A stretch of DNA of 64,000 bases from Halococcus agarilyticus (GCF_000334895.1 NZ_BAFM01000001.1:1-64000); one strand, 5' to 3'. Counted from the first letter of the stretch, positions 1 to 8,588 are shown. Made by a program: numbers and translations. Notes: generated by a model not told the origin, from the letters alone.

Positions 1-2
1 GT

Positions 3-172
3 GACGGTATCGCTCCGCGAGCGGGGCTGGGAAGTGCGGACGAAATCGACGTCGATACCCGGCGTGCGACTGGTGGCGTCGCGAACGGATCGGATAGCTA
101 CCACGTCTCGGGGGAGATAAGCGGTCTCACAGTCGATGGTGACGCGACCATCTATAGAAACGGAGAGCAAAT
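3..172 (+). repeat. Type-B unit of the ~82-residue repeat (partial)
   Basis: Translated frame 3 reads APRAGLGSADEIDVDTRRA, then GGV, NGSDSYHVSGE, and ATIYRNGE. This matches the B units of the esterase at 19798-21714 and of the protease-GH26 fusion at 32864-36142. More units probably lie left of the window. Confidence 0.85.
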
Positions 173-1337
173 CCATCCGGACTCGCCCGGCAACGGTACG
201 GGCCTCAAGCTCGGTTACGACGCTCGCGCCCAATCACACCGTCGCGGGGACACGTTCGACGATTTCAGCAATCTCAACAAGGCAGGGGGTTGGTACGTAA
301 CGAACGGCGATTTCTCGTTGGATACTGAGTGGCAGTTCCACGACGACGACCCATCGTCCGCGCGTCTCGACGGTTACTCGGACGACGACCGTATCGGCAT
401 GGCGGTCGATTTCCCCGCGGGTCGGGCGTTCTCTCATCGCGATCTCTCGCTCGCCGTTCGACTGGGAGAGGCTGCTCACGAGACACTCCGCGTCGAGTTG
501 TACGCGGAAACTGCGAGCGACCAGTTCATCACTACCCGATATCTCTCGCGGAAACACGGCTGGGTCCGGGTCGCGCTCGGGGCGTCGGACATCCGCGGAT
601 CGCCGGATCTCGGTGCCGTCCGCCGGTTCGGGATCGAGTGCTACACCGGTGGCAAGCGCGTCCGGATGAACATTGACGCCATCCGCACGACGCCGAAGCG
701 AAACAAAGGGGCAGCCGTCCTGACGTTCGACGATGCCAACCGGACTCACTACACCAACGCTTTCACAGAGATGCGATCACGGGGGATGCCGGGGACTTGC
801 GCGGTCATCCCGCGAGTGATCGGCAGTAATGGCAGTCTGACGCTCAACCAAATGCGGGAGATGCAGAGCGATGGGTGGACGATGGCGAGCCATCCCCAGG
901 CAAAGGACGTGAGTGGTGGGTTGGGAAGTATTCCAGCCAGCGAGACGGAGCAATTGATGCGAGATACGAAACGATGGTTGTTGGGTCACGGCTTCGACCG
1001 CGGCGCACGGTGTCTCATATGGCCGTTCGGCGACTTCGACCGCGACGCGATGGAATTGGCGGGCGAATACCACGAGCTGAGCTTCGGCGGCGGGGCCACC
1101 CCCTGCGGAGGGACCGTCACCGAGGCGGCGTGGGTCCCCCGCGTGAACACCGACAACGTGAGCGAGGCACTCGCTGCTATCGACTACGCGGCGCGATACG
1201 ACACCGTGGTCACGTTGATGGCTCATCAAGTCGGAACTTCGCGACTGCCAATGAGCGATTTTCGTAGGATACTCGACCGGATAGAGGTGCGTGATCTGGA
1301 TGTGTTGACTGCGTCTGATTTCGCCGACGAGCAGTGA
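3..1337 (+). CDS. Secreted NodB-like polysaccharide deacetylase, 5' end outside window
   Basis: The reading frame is open from the left window edge, so the internal ATG at 318 is not the true start. Residues from the edge (about 3-170) form one type-B unit of the repeat also found at 20.7-21.7 kb and 34.1-35.1 kb (APRAGLGSADEIDVD, ATGGV, NGSDSY, ATIYRNGEQ). A beta-rich middle domain follows (about 220-690), then a polysaccharide deacetylase domain from about 700. Its metal/catalytic motif TFDDA is present, as are ASHPQ and WPFGDFD. The family's usual HxxxH metal site shows only its first His (SHPQAK), so activity or metal geometry may be atypical. Likely an exported enzyme removing N- or O-acetyl groups from a surface glycan. 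The start and any signal peptide lie outside the window. Confidence 0.8.
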   Translation, partial: DGIAPRAGLGSADEIDVDTRRATGGVANGSDSYHVSGEISGLTVDGDATIYRNGEQIHPDSPGNGTGLKLGYDARAQSHRRGDTFDDFSNLNKAGGWYVTNGDFSLDTEWQFHDDDPSSARLDGYSDDDRIGMAVDFPAGRAFSHRDLSLAVRLGEAAHETLRVELYAETASDQFITTRYLSRKHGWVRVALGASDIRGSPDLGAVRRFGIECYTGGKRVRMNIDAIRTTPKRNKGAAVLTFDDANRTHYTNAFTEMRSRGMPGTCAVIPRVIGSNGSLTLNQMREMQSDGWTMASHPQAKDVSGGLGSIPASETEQLMRDTKRWLLGHGFDRGARCLIWPFGDFDRDAMELAGEYHELSFGGGATPCGGTVTEAAWVPRVNTDNVSEALAAIDYAARYDTVVTLMAHQVGTSRLPMSDFRRILDRIEVRDLDVLTASDFADEQ

Positions 1338-1475
1338 TATTAGTTGGATTTCCCCACGCTTCAGCGGACCGTTCAGCGTCGTCGTTGCGCTTCGGTTACC
1401 ACTGAACGCTCAGAGCACGAGCGAGAGCGCCAAGTCACATGACCGCGAAAAGCAGCTCGTCGGACGCCACGCAGT

Positions 1476-1855
1476 CTAAGAGGCGTACGGTATGTCGATT
1501 GAACAGCTCTCTATCCGGACCTTTTTCCGCCGGTTCGTGTCGACCGTCGGATTCGGTGGCGAACCCTCGAAGTCGACGTTGGCGAACTCGGTCGGCTTGT
1601 TGCCGGGGGCTCGATACCGCGCCACCTGCTTTTCTCCAAGTCGATCACCGCACCGTGCATGTCGCTGTCGTTGTGGATCGTCGAATCGCGCACGACGGAC
1701 CCTGATCCGTTGCATATCACGCATACGAGGGTCGCCGACTGGCGGCCGTCGGTCTCCGTGATCCAACTACCCTGAAGGATCCACACTACCGTCCTGACAT
1801 ACGGTAGCCATTCGTTGCACCTGCTGCCCGAATCGTTTTGCCTACACCCCGTCAC
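1476..1855 (-). pseudogene. Remnant of a right-handed beta-helix (pectate-lyase-like) protein
   Basis: Two minus-strand frames read as one decayed C-terminus. The upstream frame gives VRDSTIHNDSDMHGAVIDLE. After a frame change near 1610 the other frame gives KPTEFANVDFEGSPPNPTVD, then KVRIESCSIDIPYAS and a stop at 1476. Short DSTI/CSI rungs spaced like this are typical of parallel beta-helix carbohydrate-active proteins. No start or signal peptide survives. It lies beside a deacetylase and fits the secreted glycan-active set. The family call rests on pattern recognition only. Confidence 0.45.
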
Positions 1856-1863
1856 GACTACCC

Positions 1864-2052
1864 ATGAGTGAATCCGGCGACGAATCCCGCGTCACACACG
1901 CGATCGAGCAGCTGTACGATGCCCAGGAAACGGTGAAGGACGCGCAGTCCGACCTCCGCTCGGCGGATCTACTGACAGAGCCGCGAGAGCAACAGTTCGA
2001 CAGTGTCGAACGAGACCTCGACGAAATGGTCAAGGAACTCCAGGAACTGTAA
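1864..2052 (+). CDS. Small acidic helical protein, function unknown
   Basis: This 62-residue protein is rich in Glu, Asp, Gln and Leu and predicted almost entirely helical (for example EQLYDAQETVKDAQSDL and VERDLDEMVKELQEL), possibly a short coiled coil. It has no signal peptide or membrane segment. Coding is supported by the strongly acidic haloarchaeal composition and an ATG start preceded by a T-rich box (TCGTTTTGCC, about 1833-1842). It stands alone between the beta-helix relic and the AsnB-like gene. The function is not recognised. Confidence 0.6.
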   Translation: MSESGDESRVTHAIEQLYDAQETVKDAQSDLRSADLLTEPREQQFDSVERDLDEMVKELQEL

Positions 2053-2137
2053 TTTCTACTCCACTGTAACTTAGTCACCGGTCGCAGGGTGTGTGTCAGA
2101 ATTCTATCCAAAATATTCGGCTTTACCATATGTAATA

Positions 2138-3382
2138 TTATTTATAGTTCGCTTCGATAAATAGCTCAAGCGACGCCAGAGTTCGCAATTCTTGTCCGAA
2201 ATCACTACCTCGTTGATGATCGCTCCAGATGGTCCACGGATTCCACCACTCGACCACCCCCCGTTCGGCAAGCCGACCGATGAGCGATTTGACGACATCG
2301 CGGAACGATGTCTGATGCCGGAGAGCCATGTCGAAATTGAGGTACTGGCCGTTGGAGTGGAGTGTATGATCTTTTGTCATCTTATCCCAACAATATCGAA
2401 GATCTGCAACCTTGTTATTGAGAACGGACCATTTAGAATCCGCACCGAGGGGGTTTCCGGCCCGCGTCTGGGTAGGAAGGGAGAACAAATCAGGAAACAT
2501 ATCTTGGATGAGTTGCTTAAACAGTCGCCTGTCGTCACGATGGGTTTCGGGAACACTCAGGATGAACGACACCCACTCCTCGTGGTAAAATGGGGCTTGA
2601 TCGTCCAACGGTACGGCGATGGGGTTAATAAAACACGGCTGTCGAACCCCGAAGTCCAACTGATCGCCATACGAAAGCGCACCAGCTTTGAGCCACTGGG
2701 TGGGGGGAAGTGTTGCTGTCGGGTCGAACCCACAAGGGACGAACTCGGCATCACACGACCGATTCCACACTGCGAACTGCTCGCAGGCCTCAGCCCAGTC
2801 CTCACAATCTGTCGAGAAGTTGCTCCGGTGCGCGCCGGCCAGTGCCTCACCGAAGAACCCACTCCAGAAAACAGTCTGGCCCTCAACGCGCTGTTTTGCG
2901 CGCTTTCGAGCGGCATAATTGATGTACCCCTCAAAAACTCTGTTCGGGTGATCCAGCTCTCTAGCATAGTTAAGAAGATCGTCATGTGACCACTGAGTCT
3001 TCGAGGGACTGAGATCAATCGGGATATTTTCAACACCAGTGACATCCGCGACGCGACGGGGAATGTCGAAGTCCCACGTCCCCGGAATGCCGTAGGTAAC
3101 GGTCAGAATCTGCGATGGACCGACGTGTTCTAAGAGAAGTCCAAGGATGGTCCGCGAGTCGAGACCTCCACTGAGCGGGACGATGTGCGTTGCGCCTCTG
3201 GGACACGATGCGAATGTTTCGTCCATCGCCTCTCGGAGGGCCTCTTTCCCAGCATCAAGAAGATTTACTCCCCTCTGCTTGTCTGTATCTACATTTGTAC
3301 CATTAGTAAATCGGCGATCAAGTGTGCTACAACTTTCATGAGGAAAATAATCCGTAGTAAAGTGTGTTCTCAATGACGGCAC
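2138..3382 (-). CDS. Asparagine synthase-like ATP-PPase (AsnB C-terminal type), probable N-terminal frameshift
   Basis: The ATP-pyrophosphatase loop SGGLDSRT (about residues 70-77) identifies the synthetase domain of the asparagine synthase family. The N-terminal Cys2 glutaminase domain is absent, so it would need free ammonia or a partner. Such stand-alone proteins in glycan loci often amidate sugar acids, but the substrate here is unknown. The longest open frame begins at a GTG (3382). An ATG at 3395 in another frame gives MNLPRAVIENTLYYG, which would join smoothly to YFPHESCSTLDRRF if one A of the run near 3348 were removed. A palindromic TATA-like box at 3414-3426 sits 19-31 bases above that ATG. 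The gene is probably frameshifted, or carries a sequencing error. It is AT-richer than the rest of the window. Confidence 0.75.
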   Translation of the reverse strand: MPSLRTHFTTDYFPHESCSTLDRRFTNGTNVDTDKQRGVNLLDAGKEALREAMDETFASCPRGATHIVPLSGGLDSRTILGLLLEHVGPSQILTVTYGIPGTWDFDIPRRVADVTGVENIPIDLSPSKTQWSHDDLLNYARELDHPNRVFEGYINYAARKRAKQRVEGQTVFWSGFFGEALAGAHRSNFSTDCEDWAEACEQFAVWNRSCDAEFVPCGFDPTATLPPTQWLKAGALSYGDQLDFGVRQPCFINPIAVPLDDQAPFYHEEWVSFILSVPETHRDDRRLFKQLIQDMFPDLFSLPTQTRAGNPLGADSKWSVLNNKVADLRYCWDKMTKDHTLHSNGQYLNFDMALRHQTSFRDVVKSLIGRLAERGVVEWWNPWTIWSDHQRGSDFGQELRTLASLELFIEANYK

Positions 3383-3413
3383 GGGGAAGGTTCATGCACT
3401 TGGACCAAGTCCA

Positions 3414-3426
3414 CCTTTAATAAAGG
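3414..3426 (-). promoter_or_regulatory. TATA-like promoter of the AsnB-like gene
   Basis: CCTTTAATAAAGG is a perfect 13-base palindrome. It lies 19-31 bases upstream of the ATG at 3395, the usual distance for a leaderless haloarchaeal transcript. Confidence 0.55.
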
Positions 3427-3472
3427 TGTCTATATCATAGGATAGTGGCTTTCTGAGTAGAAGTCTCACGAG

Positions 3473-4186
3473 CTATCGATTAAAAACAAGAAGGTTTTTC
3501 GGAATCCACGTTGTTTTCTCAACGTTTATGTGATCGCGGAGATACCGTACTGCTTGCTCGTCGTAAGTCATCCCTTGTGAATGAAATTTATCAATCCAAT
3601 ATTTTCGTGGCTGTGTGTTGACGTGATGAGTTCCACCTTGTCCAGGCGTTGCAGCGGTCATCACGATGGTGTCTCCCGCCCCAACAAGCGTCTTCACAAG
3701 CCCGTCAGCGGACTTTTCGGGGAGATGTTCGGCCAGCTCGAAACAGAGTACAAGATCGTAGGTGTGATCGACTGTGTACCGATTCCGGAGATCGTACTGT
3801 TCCAAATACTCGTCTGGAATTACTGCATGGTCAAATGCCGCTCTGTTCCCGTCAACGCCATGCACGGTTGCTCCATCTTCGAAAAACACTTCGAGGTGAG
3901 CACCAATAGCGCAGCCGAAATCAATCACGCTATCAGGACTATACTTGCTGTTAATGACTTCAGACACATTGTGCGCATCGGATCGCCAAGGGTCCTGTCT
4001 GCGCCGTGCATAGAAGGACTCCTCGTAGATGTCGTCCAATTCGAAAAGTCCGCGTTGGTGCCCAGCGAACAACGCTCGCTCCCATATCCGTTGACCATTC
4101 TCTTGTATCTGCTTCCATTTACGGTATGGTGGCCGAAGTACGCGCAACGCGGCTTTGGGGGCGTGTTGGTTAACCCACTGCTTCAT
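3473..4186 (-). CDS. Class I SAM-dependent methyltransferase
   Basis: This 237-residue protein has the Rossmann motif I VIDFGCAIGAHL (about residues 89-100), the acidic loop HGVDGNRAAFD, and the motif IV-like LVLCFELAEHLPE. These are hallmarks of small-molecule or sugar methyltransferases of the Methyltransf_11/23 type. No signal peptide is seen, so it is cytosolic. It lies between an AsnB-like gene and a GT2 glycosyltransferase, so a sugar or lipid-linked glycan is the likely acceptor. An A/T-rich box (GCGAATAAAACG, 4209-4220) lies 23-34 bases upstream of the start. The substrate is inferred only from context. Confidence 0.8.
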   Translation of the reverse strand: MKQWVNQHAPKAALRVLRPPYRKWKQIQENGQRIWERALFAGHQRGLFELDDIYEESFYARRRQDPWRSDAHNVSEVINSKYSPDSVIDFGCAIGAHLEVFFEDGATVHGVDGNRAAFDHAVIPDEYLEQYDLRNRYTVDHTYDLVLCFELAEHLPEKSADGLVKTLVGAGDTIVMTAATPGQGGTHHVNTQPRKYWIDKFHSQGMTYDEQAVRYLRDHINVEKTTWIPKNLLVFNR

Positions 4187-4208
4187 GGAATAGTCTGAAG
4201 CCCCCCTT

Positions 4209-4220
4209 GCGAATAAAACG
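4209..4220 (-). promoter_or_regulatory. TATA-like promoter of the methyltransferase
   Basis: On the minus strand this reads CGTTTTATTCGC, 23-34 bases upstream of the ATG at 4186. It faces the divergent promoter at 4270-4282. Confidence 0.5.
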
Positions 4221-4269
4221 ACTCCTTCTTAATCGGATCTTCTGAGAGGATATCCCACCCCTCCAAATC

Positions 4270-4282
4270 AAAAAATAAATAC
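4270..4282 (+). promoter_or_regulatory. TATA-like promoter of the GT2 gene
   Basis: AAAAAATAAATAC lies 24-36 bases upstream of the ATG at 4306. Confidence 0.55.
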
Positions 4283-4305
4283 TGTTTGCAATACTGATCC
4301 GCTCC

Positions 4306-5217
4306 ATGCCTGATATTGCGCTCGGCGTCGTGGTTCTGACCCGCACGGACAAACTCAGCGGACTACTCGAGTCAGTCGAGCAGCAACCTATCGACAAGGT
4401 CTATATAGCGGACAACGGGAAAATGACGCCCGAAAAAGAGCAGCTCTACAACGAAGATTTTGCATTCGAGCTCGTGGTTCTCGATCTAGAGTACGATATT
4501 GGACTAGGATATAGCCGTGACAGTATCGTGAAAGAATTTGACGAGGACTATCTGTTCGTTGTGGATAGCGATCACGAACTCCCACATAACGCAATGCTCT
4601 TGCTTGATCAGTTGGAGGAGCGTCCTGATATCGGCGGGATCGCCGGATCACTCATCGAACCCGACCAAGGAAAGCTGTGGCAAGATGCCAAGGATTTCCA
4701 TGAGGAAGGCAATGACTTAGTCCGTGGCGCACGGTACGAAGAAAAGAATATCGAGTACATTTCTGGCTCGCCCTTCGTCGAATTCGATTTCATCCCGAAT
4801 GCAGTGCTATTCCGCAAGGAGTGTCTTCAGGACTACTCGTGGGATCCCGAATATCCTCTAGGCCGTGCTCACGCCGATTTTTACCTCGGACATTGGCTGA
4901 ATACTGACTGGAAGTTTGGTATCTCTCCCGAAGTGCTCTTCCGACATTACCCCGGAGGAGATACGGAGTACATATCCCACAGACGTGCCGACGAGAAATA
5001 TGAGTTTGCTGAAAAGTATTTCCTCGGTAAATGGGGATACGATGACTTCCGTACTGACTATCGGTACTGGTACTCTACCCACTACGAAGACCTAACGATT
5101 GTTGGACGGGCGAAGAGGTACTATCAAGAGGAAGGTTCGAAAGCGTTTCTCAAAAAGTCGATTCGCTCAGCCCCCGACATCGCTCGGAGGAATATCTCTA
5201 TGTTCATGGACAGGTGA
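4306..5217 (+). CDS. Family 2-like glycosyltransferase
   Basis: This 303-residue cytosolic protein has a GT-A fold start (ALGVVVLTRTDKLSGLLESV) and a VYIADNG strand. The nucleotide-sugar/metal DxD-type motif is FVVDSDHELP (about residues 84-93). A late acceptor-site region contains RAHADFYLGHWL. It would transfer a sugar from a nucleotide donor to a lipid-linked glycan. Base composition is clearly lower in GC than the rest of the window (26 of 60 bases at 4501-4560), suggesting acquisition together with the two genes on its left. Donor and acceptor cannot be read from sequence. Confidence 0.8.
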   Translation: MPDIALGVVVLTRTDKLSGLLESVEQQPIDKVYIADNGKMTPEKEQLYNEDFAFELVVLDLEYDIGLGYSRDSIVKEFDEDYLFVVDSDHELPHNAMLLLDQLEERPDIGGIAGSLIEPDQGKLWQDAKDFHEEGNDLVRGARYEEKNIEYISGSPFVEFDFIPNAVLFRKECLQDYSWDPEYPLGRAHADFYLGHWLNTDWKFGISPEVLFRHYPGGDTEYISHRRADEKYEFAEKYFLGKWGYDDFRTDYRYWYSTHYEDLTIVGRAKRYYQEEGSKAFLKKSIRSAPDIARRNISMFMDR

Positions 5218-5265
5218 GTAACCGAGCATCTCGGGTTTAGCCGTGTAGCGTAAGATGATTCAGTA

Positions 5266-5274
5266 ACTATTTGA
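5266..5274 (+). promoter_or_regulatory. TATA-like promoter
   Basis: ACTATTTGA lies 26-34 bases upstream of the ATG at 5300. Confidence 0.4.
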
Positions 5275-5299
5275 AGAGACCAAACGGACGATTCGACAA

Positions 5300-6268
5300 A
5301 TGCTCCCTGAGTCGGTAAAAAGAGTAGCTGAAAGCGTCGAAAAGAACGGCCTACGGCATACCCTTAGCATTCTCGCGAAGATGTGCTACCGGGGGCCGTG
5401 GTTCACTCTCACGTCTCGGTATCCGATGGGAACGAACGTCTACGAGCGCGACTGGGACGCGTTACTCATTCTGGATGCCTGTCGCGTCGACGCACTCGAA
5501 GCAGTCGCCGACGAGTTCGATTTCATCGACGATGTCGATAGCATCTGGTCGCGAGGAAGTACTTCTCAGGAATGGATGGCCCAGACGTTCACGCGAGAGT
5601 GGCGCGATGCAATCGCCGACACGATCTATCTGGTCGGGAACGGATTCGCCAAGCAGACGTTCGAGGAGGGTGGACGGCCGATTCTGGACTTCAATCCGCT
5701 CTCGTTCCCCGCCTTCGATGTCGTTGATGCAGCGGATTTCAAACTCTTGAAAGGAGTATGGGGGACCGGCCACGACGACCGCCTCGGGAACGTCCCGCCA
5801 CGCTACATCACTGATCGAGCGATCGAGCTCGGACGCGACGAGACTTCGGAGCGACTGATCGTTCATTACAACCAGCCGCACGCGCCGTACCTCGCGAACG
5901 CGGTCGCCACTGACAGTGCCCCCTCCTCCTTCGAGTCGGACCCGTTTCCGCCGCTCCGTCGTGGAGAGCTATCCAGGGAGAAAGCGTGGGCGATGTATCT
6001 CGACAACCTCCGGCTCGTCCTGAACGATGTCGAACTCCTGCTCGAAAACCTCGATGCCGAACGGGTGGTGATCACGGCGGACCACGGCGAGGCGTTCGGC
6101 GAATGGGGCCAGTACGGCCATCCGAACGCGAGCCCGCTTCCCGCCGTCAGGAAAGTGCCGTGGGTCGAAACGACCGCGTCGGATGCACGGACGCACACGC
6201 CAGCCGAAGAGGACAACGAGACCTCGACTGATATCGAAGACCATCTAGCGGACCTCGGTTATCTGTAA
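5300..6268 (+). CDS. Short alkaline-phosphatase-superfamily hydrolase (sulfatase-like)
   Basis: This 322-residue protein is one of three short paralogs in the window. Metal and catalytic signatures are LILDACRVDA (first metal Asp), GSTSQEWM (candidate Ser/Thr nucleophile), VHYNQPHAPYL, VITADHGEAFGE and a YGHP His. It ends LADLGYL, the C-terminal tail common in sulfatase-like proteins. There is no Cys in the nucleophile region, so a formylglycine sulfatase is unlikely. A phosphohydrolase or phosphotransferase acting on a glycan or lipid intermediate is more plausible. No classical signal peptide is seen. It sits in line with GT2 genes at 4306 and 6396. Confidence 0.75.
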   Translation: MLPESVKRVAESVEKNGLRHTLSILAKMCYRGPWFTLTSRYPMGTNVYERDWDALLILDACRVDALEAVADEFDFIDDVDSIWSRGSTSQEWMAQTFTREWRDAIADTIYLVGNGFAKQTFEEGGRPILDFNPLSFPAFDVVDAADFKLLKGVWGTGHDDRLGNVPPRYITDRAIELGRDETSERLIVHYNQPHAPYLANAVATDSAPSSFESDPFPPLRRGELSREKAWAMYLDNLRLVLNDVELLLENLDAERVVITADHGEAFGEWGQYGHPNASPLPAVRKVPWVETTASDARTHTPAEEDNETSTDIEDHLADLGYL

Positions 6269-6362
6269 CGAAACCTGGCCGACGAAGGAGTGATCTCTGT
6301 GGTCGATACGATCAGCGATCTCGCATATAGCATGTGTTTCGTTCCTGTTCTCGAAGAGAAAC

Positions 6363-6370
6363 GAATAAAC
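6363..6370 (+). promoter_or_regulatory. TATA-like promoter that favours the ATG at 6396
   Basis: GAATAAAC lies 26-33 bases upstream of the ATG at 6396. This supports that start over the in-frame GTG at 6384. Confidence 0.45.
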
Positions 6371-6395
6371 GTCGTTGTGATCTGTGTCCCGCGTG

Positions 6396-7361
6396 ATGAA
6401 CGCAGCGGAAGAAGCGGACACCGCTCGACCACTGGTTTCGGTGGTCATCCCGGCGTACAACGACCCCGAGGGAGTTCGAGTGACGCTCGAATCGGTTCTC
6501 GCGCAGACGTACCCCGAAACATCCTACGAGATCATCGCCGTCGACAACGGCTCTGACGACGGGACGCAGTCGGTGATCAGAGCGTTCTGCGGACAGTATC
6601 CCGATCGACTCTCCCTGGAAATCGAAGACGAGATACAGGGTCCCGCTGCTGCCAGGAACGCCGGAATACGAAGCGCGAACGGCTCGCTGCTCGCGTTCAT
6701 CGATGCCGACATGACCGTCGAGGAGACGTGGCTCGAATCGGTCGTGGCGGCGATGACCGAAAACGACCGGAGCTACATGGGGTGCAACGTCGAACTCTAC
6801 GACGACAGCGACGAGGAGACTCTCGTTGCGAAATACGACAAGACCTTCGGCTTCCGGATGGAGCGGTACATCGAGGAGAGCGATTTCGCGGGAACTGGCT
6901 GTCTGGTGGTTCGGCGGTCGGTGTTCGAGGAAGTCGGAACGTTCGACGATCGACTCCGGTTTTCGGCCGACCGCGAGTTCGGCCGCCGCGTTCACGATGC
7001 TGGGTTCGACCAGCACTTCGAACCCAGCATCGTCATGTATCATTCGGCTCGTGCCACTGTCTCTGAGCTGATCGAAAAAAGCATCCGTACTGGTCGTGGT
7101 AAAACTCACCTGCGGACACGGTTTCCGGAACGGTTCGAGACGCGAAGCCTGCTCGACCCGCGGAAATATCTCCCGCCGCATCCGGTTCGTTTTTACCTTC
7201 GGGCCACCCGAACGGAGCAACTCTCGAAGCGGGATCTCATCGGACTGTTCGCCATCGTTTACCTCAGCAAACTGTGTAGAGCTCTCGGTGAACTGTATGA
7301 ACTCGCGGTCGGCCACAACGAGACGTTATCCTCGAAAGGAGTGCAGAACCCATCCCGTTGA
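6396..7361 (+). CDS. Family 2 glycosyltransferase
   Basis: The protein has a canonical GT2 (GT-A) start, LVSVVIPAYNDPEGVRVTL, followed by EIIAVDNGSDDGT. The donor-binding AARNAGIRSANG is present, as is the DxD motif FIDADMTVEETWL (about residues 107-119). A WL..VVAAM helix and a C-terminal acceptor region (ADREFGRRVHDAGF) follow, and the C-terminal third is basic. It is about 321 residues, normal for the family. The start was chosen at 6396 rather than the GTG at 6384 because of the upstream TATA-like box. It is probably cytosolic or membrane-associated and adds one sugar to a growing lipid-linked glycan. Confidence 0.85.
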   Translation: MNAAEEADTARPLVSVVIPAYNDPEGVRVTLESVLAQTYPETSYEIIAVDNGSDDGTQSVIRAFCGQYPDRLSLEIEDEIQGPAAARNAGIRSANGSLLAFIDADMTVEETWLESVVAAMTENDRSYMGCNVELYDDSDEETLVAKYDKTFGFRMERYIEESDFAGTGCLVVRRSVFEEVGTFDDRLRFSADREFGRRVHDAGFDQHFEPSIVMYHSARATVSELIEKSIRTGRGKTHLRTRFPERFETRSLLDPRKYLPPHPVRFYLRATRTEQLSKRDLIGLFAIVYLSKLCRALGELYELAVGHNETLSSKGVQNPSR

Positions 7362-7373
7362 TCGGAACGACAG

Positions 7374-8588
7374 CTACAGCACCTGTTCGTAGAGTTCGAC
7401 GAACTCCGGGACGACTGTCTCGGCCCGGTACTCCGCTGCCGTCCGTTTTGCGTCGTCGGAGAGGGTGGGCAGTTCGTTGTTCTCCACGAGCTCGATTATC
7501 GACCGCGAAAAATCGCGTACTGTCCCATCCGTCGTCCGGCCCCCGCTGCCGATGATGTCACCGACGCTGCCAACGTCGCTGGAAACTACCGGCGTCCCCG
7601 CCGCAAGCGATTCGAGAAAGACCCGTCCGAACGGTTCGTCCCACCGGCCAGGATAGAGAAACAGGTCGTGGGCAGCGTACACGCCCGGCAGTTCGTCGTT
7701 CGGGAGCTGACCGGTGAACGAGACGGCAGAACGGAGGTCTCGTTCCCTCGCTTGCTTTTCGAGTTCCGAACGGAGTCCGCCGTCCCCGACGATGGTCAAC
7801 TGAAACTCACGTGGCGATCGCCGACGGAGCTGTGTGAGAATCGGGAGCAGCTTGTCGACGCCTTTGTGCCTATCCAATGAACCCACGTACAGGAGTTCGT
7901 ACGGTTCGCCGAAGTCGCTCTCGTGTTCCCGACAGAACGTCTCGTCAAGCATGTTGGGTATCACTCGAATACGATTCCGAGGAAACCCGAAGTCAGCGTA
8001 CGCTGCCTTGACGTGGGGAGAGAGTGCGTGATAGCCGTCGATCCGATCGGCGTTCCGGCCGCTTTCTCGAACCAGTTTGAGGTAACCCAGTCTGCTTGCC
8101 GTGCGGTACGCACTGCTGTACTCGTCGTGACCGCCGCTCGTCGCGAGCGAGCAGGCGGTACATTTCATCACGCCGTTGCTCGTACATGGCTCCCGGTCCA
8201 GGTACCGAAGATCGTTTTTCGGGCAGATGCCGCGGTAGGCGTTCAGCGTCACGACTGTGGCGGTCGATGTCCGTGACCCGATTTCGGCCAACGCGGGGGT
8301 ACTTGGGGAGTAATAGCTGTGAATCAGGTCGTACGCATCGAACTCGTTTGCTCGACTGCGGAGCGCTTGATTCAGTCGTACACCCGAATGGTACGGGTAA
8401 CCGGATAGCTCGAGGAACTCGAGAGGGAGCTCGGTGTCCCCTTCCTCGGAACTGGGTGGGCGCTCCGTGCAGTACACGGTGACGTCGTGTCCCCGCTTGG
8501 CCAACTCGAGCACGATCCGCGATGCACTGTGAGCTGCTCCCGTTCCTTCGCTCCGTGGGTATTCCGGATGGACGAATGCGATCTCCAT
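7374..8588 (-). CDS. Family 4 glycosyltransferase
   Basis: This 404-residue GT-B protein has the N-terminal MEIAFVHPEYPRSEGTGAA loop. The C-terminal donor domain has YVGSLDRHKGVDKLLPIL, VSFTGQLPNDELPGVYAAHD, and the EX7E-type motif DEPFGRVFLESLAAGTPVV. A Cys-rich stretch in the middle (CPKNDLRYLDREPCTSNGVM, then KCTACS) is unusual for GT4 and could bind a metal. It converges on the GT2 gene ending at 7361. A retaining transferase using a nucleotide sugar is expected; its specificity is unknown. Confidence 0.85.
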   Translation of the reverse strand: MEIAFVHPEYPRSEGTGAAHSASRIVLELAKRGHDVTVYCTERPPSSEEGDTELPLEFLELSGYPYHSGVRLNQALRSRANEFDAYDLIHSYYSPSTPALAEIGSRTSTATVVTLNAYRGICPKNDLRYLDREPCTSNGVMKCTACSLATSGGHDEYSSAYRTASRLGYLKLVRESGRNADRIDGYHALSPHVKAAYADFGFPRNRIRVIPNMLDETFCREHESDFGEPYELLYVGSLDRHKGVDKLLPILTQLRRRSPREFQLTIVGDGGLRSELEKQARERDLRSAVSFTGQLPNDELPGVYAAHDLFLYPGRWDEPFGRVFLESLAAGTPVVSSDVGSVGDIIGSGGRTTDGTVRDFSRSIIELVENNELPTLSDDAKRTAAEYRAETVVPEFVELYEQVL

